Origin: Archangiaceae bacterium
GTDB taxonomy: Bacteria > Myxococcota > Myxococcia > Myxococcales > Myxococcaceae
NCBI GenBank assembly: GCA_016714225.1
Contig: JADJNS010000005.1
Span: 124,001-188,000, forward strand
DNA: 64,000 nt
Direction: 5' to 3'
Within the stretch, counting starts at the first letter, position 1. Every line of letters starts with the position of its first letter. Shown here piece after piece: positions 8,174 through 16,900 of the stretch. A program made the translations under genes and the position numbers. The notes under the pieces are model-generated. The model had not been told where the DNA came from and did not search any database. It was given only the letters and a program-made list of their open reading frames with translations.

Positions 8174-9040
8174 ATGAAGCTGAACGTGACGTTGGTCGAC
8201 CCCCCTGGTGCACGGCACACCCACTTCCTCTTCGACCTGGCGCGAATGATCGCCTTCGGGCTCGAAGACCTGGGTCACTCGTGCACGGTGCGCCGCAACA
8301 TGACCGAAGCCGACCGGGTCAACGTGGTGCTCGGCATTCACAACCTGACGTCGGTGGACACGGTCGATGCGCTGATCGACAGCAAGCACCGCTACGTCGT
8401 GTACCAGACCGAAATCATCCGCGGCGCGACGGTGAACGGGTCGGACCTGGGGGGCCAGTTCAAAGCGCTGCTGTTGCCGCTGTTCCAGAACGCGACCGCG
8501 GTCTGGGACACCGAAGACGAGAGCATCGCGGCGCTGAAGGCCATGGGCATCGCCACCCAGAAGCTCGGCTTCGGCTACACGCCGCGGCTCGAAGAGGTGC
8601 AGCACCGCGACGAAAAAGACATCGACTTCTTCTTCTACGGGAGCATGACGCCGCACCGCCGCGACGTCATCAACCGCCTGCGCGCGCTCGGCTACCACGT
8701 GGCGGTCATCTTCGACGACGCGGCGATGTTCCGTAACGACCTGCTCGCGCGGTCAGAGGTGGTGCTCACCCTGCGGCAGAGCGATGCGTTCGCGCACCTG
8801 CCGCAGGCGCGGCTGCTCTACCTGGTGAACAACCGCTGCCTGGTGGCCGGAGAGAGCGGCCTGGGGCAGGAGCCGCTCGAAGACCTCTTTCTCTGGAGCG
8901 AGCCCGACCAGGTGGTCGAGATGCTGCGCCGCACCCGCGCGATGACCAACCGCCGCGCGCTGGCCGACGAGTTTCACCAGCGCTTCAAGCAGCGGCCGAT
9001 GTCGCGGCACCTGGCCCCGCTGGTCGAGGCGCTGCAATGA
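8174..9040 (+). CDS. glycosyltransferase-like protein (GT-B type, tentative)
   Basis: 288 residues. The N-terminus MKLNVTLVDPPGARHTHFLF suggests a Rossmann-like half. The second half (DFFFYGSMTPHRRDVINRL, then VVLTLRQSDAFAHLPQARLLYLVNN and LVAGESG) resembles the C-terminal nucleotide-sugar-binding half of CgeB-like or family 1/4 glycosyltransferases. No catalytic residue can be assigned. Its stop overlaps the next ATG, so it is coupled to the dioxygenase and methyltransferase genes. It lies across a divergent promoter from the CDP-sugar operon, so a role in glycan assembly is plausible. The glycosyltransferase call comes from fold-like motifs only. Confidence 0.6.
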   Translation: MKLNVTLVDPPGARHTHFLFDLARMIAFGLEDLGHSCTVRRNMTEADRVNVVLGIHNLTSVDTVDALIDSKHRYVVYQTEIIRGATVNGSDLGGQFKALLLPLFQNATAVWDTEDESIAALKAMGIATQKLGFGYTPRLEEVQHRDEKDIDFFFYGSMTPHRRDVINRLRALGYHVAVIFDDAAMFRNDLLARSEVVLTLRQSDAFAHLPQARLLYLVNNRCLVAGESGLGQEPLEDLFLWSEPDQVVEMLRRTRAMTNRRALADEFHQRFKQRPMSRHLAPLVEALQ

Positions 9041-9867
9041 CCGCGCTGCCCCGGCTCGACGACGGGCCCATCGGCGCGGCCGACCTCGCGGCGTTCGAGC
9101 GCGACGGGTACCTGAAGGTGCGCGGGCTGTTCACCGAAGGGCAGCGCGGCCGGGTGCTCGAGGGCATCGAGCGGCTGCTGCACCTGAAAGGGGCGACCCG
9201 CGGCTCGCTGCACGAGCGCATTCTCGAGCTCGCCGCGCGCGACCGCTCGCAGCTGGGCAAGGTGTACGACGCGATTCGCAAGCTGCAGGCGTTCTGGGCG
9301 CTGGTGGGCAGCGAGCGGCTGGCCGATGCGGCGTCGACGCTGCTGGGCACCCAGACGCTCGGGGTGGCGTTTCGCGGCGCGGGCATTCGCCTCGACCTGC
9401 CCAACGAAGACAAGTGGCGCTCGCAGTGGCACCAGGAGTACCACTCACAGCTCTCGTCTCCGCGCGGCGTGGTGGCGTGGTTCTCGCTGGTGTCGGTGAC
9501 CTCTGACATGGGCCCGGTGCGCATCGCGCGCGGCAGCCACCGCGAGGGCGTGCTGCCGGTGCGCTGCGACGACCCGATGAACAAGGGCAAGGACTACACC
9601 CAGACCTTTCAGATACCGAACGTCGAAGCGCTGCTCGCGAAGTACCCGGTGGTCGAGCACGAGACCGAGGGGTGCGAGGTGGTGTTCCTCGACTTCATGA
9701 CCCTGCACCAGTCGGGGTGGAACCGCAGCCCGGGGCGCTCGCGGGTGACCGCGCAGGTGCGCTTCTTCGACATGACCCACCCCACCGCGGTGGCGAACGA
9801 CTGGGTAGGCGGCTGGCAAGACGGAGGCGACTTCACCCGGGTGCACCCCGACAAGGTGCTGCGATGA
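9037..9867 (+). CDS. phytanoyl-CoA dioxygenase (PhyH) family protein
   Basis: 276 residues, a probable Fe(II)/2-oxoglutarate oxygenase. The family start FERDGYLKVRGLFT is clear. The iron-binding motif appears as WHQEYHSQ (His-x-Glu where His-x-Asp is commoner), followed by GPVRIARGSHREG, and then by LHQSGWNRSPGRSR with the distal His and the 2-oxoglutarate-binding Arg. It sits between a glycosyltransferase-like gene and a methyltransferase, with ATGA overlaps on both sides. It may hydroxylate a sugar or lipid of the same pathway; the substrate cannot be read from sequence. Confidence 0.85.
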   Translation: MTALPRLDDGPIGAADLAAFERDGYLKVRGLFTEGQRGRVLEGIERLLHLKGATRGSLHERILELAARDRSQLGKVYDAIRKLQAFWALVGSERLADAASTLLGTQTLGVAFRGAGIRLDLPNEDKWRSQWHQEYHSQLSSPRGVVAWFSLVSVTSDMGPVRIARGSHREGVLPVRCDDPMNKGKDYTQTFQIPNVEALLAKYPVVEHETEGCEVVFLDFMTLHQSGWNRSPGRSRVTAQVRFFDMTHPTAVANDWVGGWQDGGDFTRVHPDKVLR

Positions 9868-10979
9868 GCGCGGGGTGCGCGCTGTGCGGCGGCGCCGGCG
9901 AGGTGCTGGCCGAGCTGCCCACCAGCATCACGTCCGAGTCGAAGCCGCTGAGCGGCGCGAGCCGGCTGTCGCTGTGCAGCCGGTGCGGGCACCTGTTCAC
10001 CGAGGCCCAGGTCGACTGGCACACGTATTACTCACAGTCGTACGACGCGACGCTGACCGACGACGGGCTCGACGAGCTGGTGGTGCTGCCCGACGGGAAG
10101 ACCACCTTCCGCACCGACTTCGACTACGGGCTGTTCCGCTCGATGACCAAAGAGGCGCTGCACGGCGCGGCGCGGGTGCTCGAGTTCGGCTGCGGGCGCG
10201 GGCGCATCTTGAGCCGGCTGACGCGCGACGGGTTTCGCCGGGTGTGGGCCTACGACGTGTCCGAGCGGTACCGCGAGAACGCGGCGCGGCTGCTGGGGCC
10301 CGGGCGGGTGAGCATCGGCGCGCTGCCCGAGGGGCAATACGACGTCATCGCCACCTTCTTCGTGCTGGAGCACGACACCGACCCGGTGGGCTCGCTGCGG
10401 CAGCTGCGCGCGCGCATCGCCGACGACGGCACGCTGTTCGTGATGGTGCCGAACTGGCGCACGAACCTGGGCGACCTGGCGTGCGCCGACCACGTGCACC
10501 ACTTCTCGGTCGAGACGCTGACGGTGATGCTGGCGGCGACCGGCTTCGGGGTGAGCGCGGTCGATGCCAGCGCGGCGGGCACGCTCGCGGTGGTGGCGAA
10601 GCCGTGCGAGCCGCGCAAGGCGTTCGACGACCCCGAGCGGGTGAAGGCGGCGCGCGCGGCGACGCGGCCGTTCATCGAGACGCTGGCGCGGCTGAGCGAG
10701 CTGCCGTCGAAGCTCGACGGGCGGCGGGTGTTTCTCTACGGCGCGGGGTTCTACGCGGCGCTGGCGCACGCGTTCGTGCCGAACGTCTCGGGCGTCTACA
10801 ACTCGAACCCGCGCAAGCACGGGCTCGAGCGCTTCGGGCACACCGTGGCGGCGCCGAGCGTCATCTGTGCCGAGCGGCACGCGAGCGACGCGCTGCTGGT
10901 GTGCGTGAACGCGAGGAGCGCAAAACCCATCGCAGACCAGTACCGCGCGGCGTTCGGCGAGGTGCTGACGCTGGGGTGA
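9864..10979 (+). CDS. class I SAM-dependent methyltransferase with N-terminal zinc ribbon
   Basis: 371 residues. The N-terminal Cys pairs C5-x2-C8 and C38-x2-C41 look like a zinc ribbon. The SAM-binding motif VLEFGCGRGR is at 105-114, with FFVLEHDTDP as the post-motif strand. The C-terminal part has RRVFLYGAGFYAALAH, echoing the YGAS segment of sugar C-methyltransferases, so this is the same three-part layout as the gene at 3119-4348 but far diverged. The start overlaps the dioxygenase stop. It probably methylates a sugar or glycan; which atom is unknown. The gene ends the three-gene operon, and no strong terminator follows. Confidence 0.82.
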   Translation: MSAGCALCGGAGEVLAELPTSITSESKPLSGASRLSLCSRCGHLFTEAQVDWHTYYSQSYDATLTDDGLDELVVLPDGKTTFRTDFDYGLFRSMTKEALHGAARVLEFGCGRGRILSRLTRDGFRRVWAYDVSERYRENAARLLGPGRVSIGALPEGQYDVIATFFVLEHDTDPVGSLRQLRARIADDGTLFVMVPNWRTNLGDLACADHVHHFSVETLTVMLAATGFGVSAVDASAAGTLAVVAKPCEPRKAFDDPERVKAARAATRPFIETLARLSELPSKLDGRRVFLYGAGFYAALAHAFVPNVSGVYNSNPRKHGLERFGHTVAAPSVICAERHASDALLVCVNARSAKPIADQYRAAFGEVLTLG

Positions 10980-11110
10980 AGCGCGTACGCAAACCCCTGC
11001 CCCAACCCTTGGCCTGGCCCTGCCTGGCCCTGCCGGGCCTGAGTCCAGCCGGCGCTCGGGACCCAGCGTACAGGCGGCAGAGCGCCAGCGCGGAAACCCC
11101 GCCGAGCGCG

Positions 11111-11725
11111 TCACTGAAACGTGCGAGCAACCTTCAGCACCGCGGGCTTGAAGTCCGCCCCGATCCCGCGCGCGGCCGTCACGTTGATGAGCACCTGCGG
11201 CTTGCCGGCATTGCCCGCGACGCCCAGCACGGCTCCCTCTTTGACCCACCCTTCGTCGAACGCGAGCGAGTAGAGCTTCGCCTTCGCCGCGAACGCGAGC
11301 GCCTCTTTGGCCATCTCCGCCGAAGCTCCCGGGTGCAGCAACACCGCCGAGCCCTTCACGCTGCCCAGCTCGGAGACCAGCACCGGCACGTACTTCAGCG
11401 CCCGATAGTTGATGGAGTGCAGGTCGACCGCCTCGGCCTTGGTCACCGTCTCTTCGGCCCGGGCCGCCTCGCCCTTCGCGTACGGCACCAGCACCACGAA
11501 GTCTGCGCCGCCGCGCAGGGCGAAGTTCCCGTCATAGGTGAGCACCTTCAGCATCACCATCAGCGCCAGCTGGTGCGGCACCTCTTGGGCGTGCACGCGC
11601 GCGCCCACCAGGGCGACGGCCGCGACCAGACCGAGGGCGCCGGCCCTGCGCGCCTCACGTACCCGGCTGCTCCGCGCAGTCTCCAGGCAGCTCTCGACGT
11701 CGGTCAGCAGGGCGGTTCGGCTCAC
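11111..11725 (-). CDS. YfiR-like (DUF4154) exported protein
   Basis: 204 residues from a GTG at 11725. A hydrophobic segment GALGLVAAVALVGARVHAQ near 29-47 ends in a signal-peptidase-like site, so the mature protein should be periplasmic; the long stretch before it makes the start uncertain. The mature part (LALMVMLKVLTYDGNF, later GKPQVLINVTAARGIGADFKPAVLKVA) fits the YfiR/DUF4154 pattern of a short beta-alpha domain often regulating diguanylate cyclases or sitting near outer-membrane receptors. No cyclase gene is adjacent. It converges with the methyltransferase gene at 9864. Family assignment is moderate. Confidence 0.6.
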   Translation of the reverse strand: MSRTALLTDVESCLETARSSRVREARRAGALGLVAAVALVGARVHAQEVPHQLALMVMLKVLTYDGNFALRGGADFVVLVPYAKGEAARAEETVTKAEAVDLHSINYRALKYVPVLVSELGSVKGSAVLLHPGASAEMAKEALAFAAKAKLYSLAFDEGWVKEGAVLGVAGNAGKPQVLINVTAARGIGADFKPAVLKVARTFQ

Positions 11726-11806
11726 GGTGGAGGATTCGACAGCCGCATGTAACCGACATTCACCCCGCCGTAGAAGACATCGTTGCGGTTCTCGGCCGTC
11801 GACGGC

Positions 11807-12196
11807 TCAAGGCCAGGTATTGGCGTCGTCTGTCAGGGGCCCCCGCTGCGGGTTCACCACGCAGAAGCGCTGACCGGTGGGGGCCTCCATGACCCACCAG
11901 CGCTTCACGAACCCCACCCGCTTCGCGCCCAGCTTCTCGAGGCGCGCCACCTCGGCGTCGAGGTTGTCGGTCTCGATGTCGAGGTGAATGCGCCCCTCGT
12001 GGGTCACCTTCTGCACCAGCAACATCGGCTCGCTCGCCCGCGTCTCGAGCTCGCGGTACAGCGGGTCGTTGTCAGGTTGCGGCCTCGCCGCACGACCGAG
12101 CGCGCCCGCCCAGAAGGCGGCCCCCGGGTCGACCTCATCTACCTTGCAATCGATCACGAACGTCGAGAGTCGGCTCTTGTGCATGGCGGCGGACAT
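11807..12196 (-). CDS. VOC superfamily (glyoxalase/bleomycin-resistance fold) protein
   Basis: 129 residues from ATG 12196 (a second ATG at 12184 is possible). The sequence STFVIDCKVDEVDPGAAFWAGALG and the end GRIHLDIETDNLDAEVARLEKLGAKRV then VMEAPTGQRFCVVNPQ are standard for single-domain VOC proteins. Metal ligands could be His and Glu in HLDIE and the later strands, but function (isomerase, dioxygenase or resistance) cannot be assigned. It is transcribed divergently from the tetR-efflux operon and shares the 28-bp operator between them, so it is probably controlled by that TetR protein. Confidence 0.85.
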   Translation of the reverse strand: MSAAMHKSRLSTFVIDCKVDEVDPGAAFWAGALGRAARPQPDNDPLYRELETRASEPMLLVQKVTHEGRIHLDIETDNLDAEVARLEKLGAKRVGFVKRWWVMEAPTGQRFCVVNPQRGPLTDDANTWP

Positions 12197-12217
12197 TGAC
12201 GCCTGTTCAGCTTGCAC

Positions 12218-12245
12218 GATAGTTAGTGATTGGTTACTAACTATC
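12218..12245. promoter_or_regulatory. TetR-type operator between VOC gene and tetR-RND operon
   Basis: GATAGTTAGT, an 8-bp spacer, then its exact complement ACTAACTATC: a perfect 10-bp-arm inverted repeat in an AT-rich patch of otherwise GC-rich DNA. It contains TTAGT/ACTAA half-sites common to TetR-family operators and lies 22 bp from both flanking start codons (12196 and 12267). It is the likely site of autoregulation by the adjacent TetR protein. Confidence 0.75.
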
Positions 12246-12266
12246 TCGCGCCCGCCGCACCGAGCC

Positions 12267-12878
12267 ATGCCCCGACCCCGTCTCGTCTCAGACGCTGAGA
12301 TTCTCGCCGCCGTCCGCAAGGGTGTGCTGGAGCAGGGCCCCCAGGTCTCGTTGGACCTCATCGCCGAGCGCCTGGGTGTGACCAGCCCCGCCCTGTTCAA
12401 GCGATTCGGCAGCCGCAACGCGCTCTTGCTCTCGGCACTCAAGTTGCCAGACCACCCCCGCTTCATCGAGCTGTTGGAAGCGGGCCCCGAGGCCAGACAA
12501 CCCTTCGAAACACAACTTCACGCCATCGTCGAAGCGCACATGGCATTCCTCGACGAATGTTGGCCCTGCATGGCAGCGCTCCGCGAGAGCGGCATTCCCA
12601 AGGAGCAGGTGAAGGAGCTGTTCACCAAGAGCCCCCTGCAACGCGCGCTGGCGCTGATGACCGGGTGGCTCGACAAGGCGCGCAAGCTCGGCCTGATCGA
12701 CGTGGCCGAGCCCGAGCACATCGCGATGGTGGTGTTCGGCGCCGGTCACATGCCCGTGATGATGACGCACATGGCGAAGCACACCGGAGGCAAGGTGCCG
12801 TCGGTCGATGGCTACACCCGGCACGTCACCAAGATGATCTCCAAAGGCCTCGCTCCAAAAAGAAAGACCCTGCAATGA
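12267..12878 (+). CDS. TetR/AcrR family transcriptional regulator
   Basis: 203 residues. The N-terminal helix-turn-helix spans about 8-55: VSDAEILAAVRKGVLEQGPQ, VSLDLIAERLGV, then TSPALFKRFGSRNALLLSAL with the typical recognition helix and F-x-S-R. The rest is the variable helical ligand-binding domain. It probably represses itself, the efflux genes it overlaps (ATGA with the adaptor gene) and the divergent VOC gene through the operator at 12218-12245, and is released by an effector that the pump may export. The inducer is unknown. Confidence 0.92.
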   Translation: MPRPRLVSDAEILAAVRKGVLEQGPQVSLDLIAERLGVTSPALFKRFGSRNALLLSALKLPDHPRFIELLEAGPEARQPFETQLHAIVEAHMAFLDECWPCMAALRESGIPKEQVKELFTKSPLQRALALMTGWLDKARKLGLIDVAEPEHIAMVVFGAGHMPVMMTHMAKHTGGKVPSVDGYTRHVTKMISKGLAPKRKTLQ

Positions 12879-13939
12879 GAACCGCACTCGCCGTCGCCCT
12901 GCTCGTCGTCGCCGCCTGCAAGAAGCCCGAAGACCCCGCTGCCGCCGCTGCCAAGAAGGCCGACGAGCTGCCCAAGGTGAAGGTCGAGACCGCCGACGTG
13001 CAGCACCAGAAGATGCCGCGCTACCTGACGCTCACCGGCAGCGTGATGGCCGACAAGCAGTCTGAGGTCGCCGCCAACGTCGCCGGGCGGGTGGCCACCA
13101 CCTACGTCGAGCGCGGCATGCCGGTGAAGGCCGGCCAGGTGCTGGCCATCGTCGACAGCAAGGCCGCCGGCTTTCAGGCCGCCGCGGCCAACGCCCAGTC
13201 GCAGGCCGCCGAGACCCAGGTGACGGCGGCGCGGCAAGACTGCGATCGCGCCGACACGCTCTTCAAGCAGGGCGCGATGGCCAAGGCCGAGTACGACCGC
13301 ACCAAGTCGCAGTGCACCGCGCAGCTGTTTCAGGCCAACGCGGCGCGCGCCAACGCCGACCTGGCGGGCAAGCTGGCGGGAGACACCATCATCCGCGCGC
13401 CGATCGACGGCATCGTGGGCGAGCGCTACGTGAACGTGGGCGAGTACGTGCAGCCCAACTCGAAGGTGGTGAGCATCTTCTCCATCGACCCGGTGCGCGT
13501 CAGCATCAGCGTGCCCGAGCGCGCGGTGGCGCAGGTGGCGGTGGCCCAGAAGCTCGACCTGACCGTCACCGCGTACGAGCACCGCACCTTTCCCGCGGTG
13601 GTGAAGTTCATCTCGCCCGCGCTGCGCGCCGGCACCCGCGATCTGATCATCGAGGCCACCGCCGAGAACCACGACGGCTCGCTCAAGCCGGGCATGTTCG
13701 CCACCGTGCTGCTCGCCACCGGTGAAGAAGAGCAGCCCACCGTGCCGCTCGAGGCGATCAGGGAAGAAGGCACCATCAAGCGCATGTTCCTGGCCCGCGA
13801 GGGTCAGGCCTACGAGATGGTGGTGCGCACCGGCGTCGAGCGCGACGGCCGCGTGGCGGTGCTCGAGCCGCTGCAGGTGGGCCAGAAGGTCATCGTCAAA
13901 CCTCCTCCGGGCCTGCACGACGGCTCGGTCATTCAGTGA
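12875..13939 (+). CDS. RND efflux periplasmic adaptor (membrane fusion protein), lipoprotein
   Basis: 354 residues. The signal peptide MRTALAVALLVVAAC ends in a lipobox, so it should be anchored by lipid at Cys15. The biotinyl-lipoyl-like half EVAANVAGRVATTYVERGMPVKAGQVLAIVD precedes an alpha-hairpin rich in Ala and Gln, the second lipoyl half TIIRAPIDGIVGERYVNVGEYV, and beta-barrel and membrane-proximal domains ending GQKVIVKPPPGLHDGS. It links the inner-membrane RND pump to the TolC-like channel encoded downstream. The ATG overlaps the tetR stop; the RND gene follows after 20 bp. Confidence 0.93.
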   Translation: MRTALAVALLVVAACKKPEDPAAAAAKKADELPKVKVETADVQHQKMPRYLTLTGSVMADKQSEVAANVAGRVATTYVERGMPVKAGQVLAIVDSKAAGFQAAAANAQSQAAETQVTAARQDCDRADTLFKQGAMAKAEYDRTKSQCTAQLFQANAARANADLAGKLAGDTIIRAPIDGIVGERYVNVGEYVQPNSKVVSIFSIDPVRVSISVPERAVAQVAVAQKLDLTVTAYEHRTFPAVVKFISPALRAGTRDLIIEATAENHDGSLKPGMFATVLLATGEEEQPTVPLEAIREEGTIKRMFLAREGQAYEMVVRTGVERDGRVAVLEPLQVGQKVIVKPPPGLHDGSVIQ

Positions 13940-13959
13940 AGCAAAAGAGGACCTGAACC

Positions 13960-16900
13960 ATGCAATGGCTCGCTGAGCTCTGCGTCAAACGGCCCGTCTT
14001 CGCGGCGGTGCTCACCCTCGTCACCATGGTCGTCGGTGGCGTGTTCGTCACCCAGCTGGGCGTCGATCAGTTTCCCAAAATCGACTTCCCGGTGATCGTG
14101 GTCTCCACCGTGCTGCCCGGCGCTTCGCCCGAAGACGTCGAGACCAGCATCTCGGACAAGATCGAAGGCGCGGTCAACACCATCAACGGCATCGACGAGC
14201 TCCGCTCGATCTCGAGCGAAGGCTTCAGCCAGGTGCTGGTGCAGTTCGTGCTCGAGAAGAACGTCGACGTGGCCTCGGCCGAGGTGCAGCAGAAGGTCAA
14301 CACGGTGCTGGCCGAGCTGCCCAAGGGCATCGACCCGCCGATCGTGCAGAAGTTCGACCCCGACGCGGTGCCGATTCTCTTCATCGCGCTCAACGGCAAA
14401 GACAAAGACATTCGCGAGATCACCGACATCGCCGACCGCGTGGTGCGCCGCCGGCTCGAGTCGATCAGCGGCGTCGGCCAGGTGGTGCTGATCGGCGGCC
14501 GCAAGCGCCAGATCGACGTGCAGGTCGACCCGGTGAAGCTGAGGGGCCTGGGCATCACGCCGGCCGAGGTGGCCGCGGCGATCAACGCGCAGAACATGAC
14601 GCTGCCTGGCGGCCGCATCGAGACCAGCCGCGACTTCCTCACCGTGAAGGTGAACGGCCGGGTCACGTCGGTCGACGAGCTCAAGGGCATCATCGTGCGA
14701 GAGCAGAGCGGGCGCGCGGTGCGCCTCGACGAGCTCGCCGAGGTTCGCGACACGGTAGAAGACGTGTCGACCAGCGCCCAGTGGAACGGAACCCCCACCG
14801 TGCTGATGGCGCTGCGCAAGCAGTCGGGCACCAACACCGTAGCGGTGGTCGACGCGGTGCGAGAGCGCATCGGTGAGCTTCAGAAAGAGCTGCCCCAGGG
14901 CTACTCGCTCGACGTGCAGCGCGATGGTTCGCAGGTGGTGCGCACCGGCACCAAGGCCGTCGTCGAGCACCTGGTGCTCGGCGCGCTGTTGGCGGCGCTG
15001 ATCGTGCTGGTGTTCCTCGGCAACCTGCGCTCGACGGTGATCGCGGCCATCGCGATTCCCACCTCGATCGTCGGCACCTTCGCGCTGATGAAGATTCAGG
15101 GCTACACCCTGAACAGCATCACCCTGCTGGCGCTGGCGCTCGCGGTCGGCATCGTGATCGACGACGCCATCGTGGTGCTGGAGATCATCTTCAAGCACGT
15201 CGAAGAGAAGGGCGTCGACCCGGCCACCGCGGCCATCGAAGGCACCAGGGAAATCGGCACTGCGGTGCTCGCCACCACCCTCTCGCTGGTGGCGGTGTTT
15301 CTCCCCATCGCGTTCGTCGCCGGCATTCCCGGCCGGTTCCTCTCGAGCTTCGGCATCACCATGTCGTTCTCCATCGTGGTGTCGCTGTTCGTGTCGTTCA
15401 CCCTGACCCCGATGCTCGCCTCCAAGTGGCTCAAGCAGAAGGCCAAGGGCGACCACAGCAAGAGCGTGCTCGAGAAGCTGGTCGACGTCGGCTACCGCCC
15501 GGTCGAAGGGGTGTACGGGCGAGCGCTGGCATTCGTGATGCGCCACCGCTGGCTGGTGGTGATCGCGTCGCTGCTGGCGCTGGTCTCCATCGTCCCGATG
15601 GGCAAGGCGGCTCGCAAGGGTTTCCTACCGGTCGATGATCGCGCCCAGTTCGAGGTCGTGGTGCGTCTGCCCGAAGGCAGGAGTGTGGCGTCGGCCGAGC
15701 TGGTCGGCGCTCGGGTCGCCCGCATCATTCGCGAGGTGCCCGAGGTCAACGCCACCATGATGACGGTGGGCGACGACCCGGCGAAGACGCCCAACCAGGC
15801 GCGCATCTTCGTGAAGCTGGTCGACCCCGACAAACGCGCCCGCAGCCAGAACGACATCAAAGACTACGTGCGCACCAAGATTCTGCCCACGCTGGCGCCC
15901 GACCTGCGCGTCACGGTGGCCGACGTGAACGAGTTCGGCGGAGGTCAGGCGACGCAGCGGGTGCAGTACATCATTGCCGGGCCCGACCTGAAGGTGCTCG
16001 AGCAGGCCACCAAAGACGTGATTCCGAAGGTGAAGGCGCTGCCCGGGGCGGTCGACGTCGACTCGTCGCTGGTCACCGGCAAGCCTGAGATCACGATTCA
16101 CATCGATCGCGACCGCGCCGCCGACCTGGGAGTGCAGGTGGCGGACGTGGCCAGCGCGCTCCAGCTGCTGATCGCCGGCCAGAAGGTGTCGAGCTACGAA
16201 GAGCGCGGCGAGCAGTACGACGTGCGCCTGCGCGCCACCCAGAGCTACCGCACCGACGAAGACATGCTCCAGCTGATCACCGTGCCCTCGCGCAAGGTGG
16301 GCATGGTGAGCCTGGCCGACGTGGTGACGCTCGGCCGCGACGAGAGCCTGTCGTCGATTCAGCGCTACCAGCGCGAACGGCAGGTGGTGATCATGGCCAA
16401 CGCCGGCCCGGGCGCCAGCGAGGGCGACATCGCCGACTCGATTCTCAAGACCCTTCAAGACCAGCACCTGCCCAAGGGCTTCAGCATCAAGGCGCAGGGT
16501 CAGACCAAGCTGATGAAGGAGACCGGCCTGTCGTTCATTCTCGGCCTGCTGGCTTCGATGGTGTTCATGTACCTGATCCTGGCGGCGCAGTTCGAGTCGT
16601 GGCTGCACCCCATCACCATTCTGATCTCGCTGCCGTTGACCCTGCCGTTCGCGATCGCCTCGGTGATCATCTTCGGCCAGGCGCTCGACCTCTACTCGTT
16701 CCTCGGCATCTTCGTCTTGTTCGGCGTGGTGAAGAAGAACGGCATTCTGCAGGTGGCGCACACCGACACGCTGCGCGACGAGTGGCAGCCGAAGCTCGCC
16801 GCGGCGTACGCCCGCGTCGATCGCACCCTGCCGCCGAAAGAGCTGCGCGGAGCGCTCAAGGAAGAGCTGGCGGGCCTGTTGAGCCCCGAGCAGGTCGACC

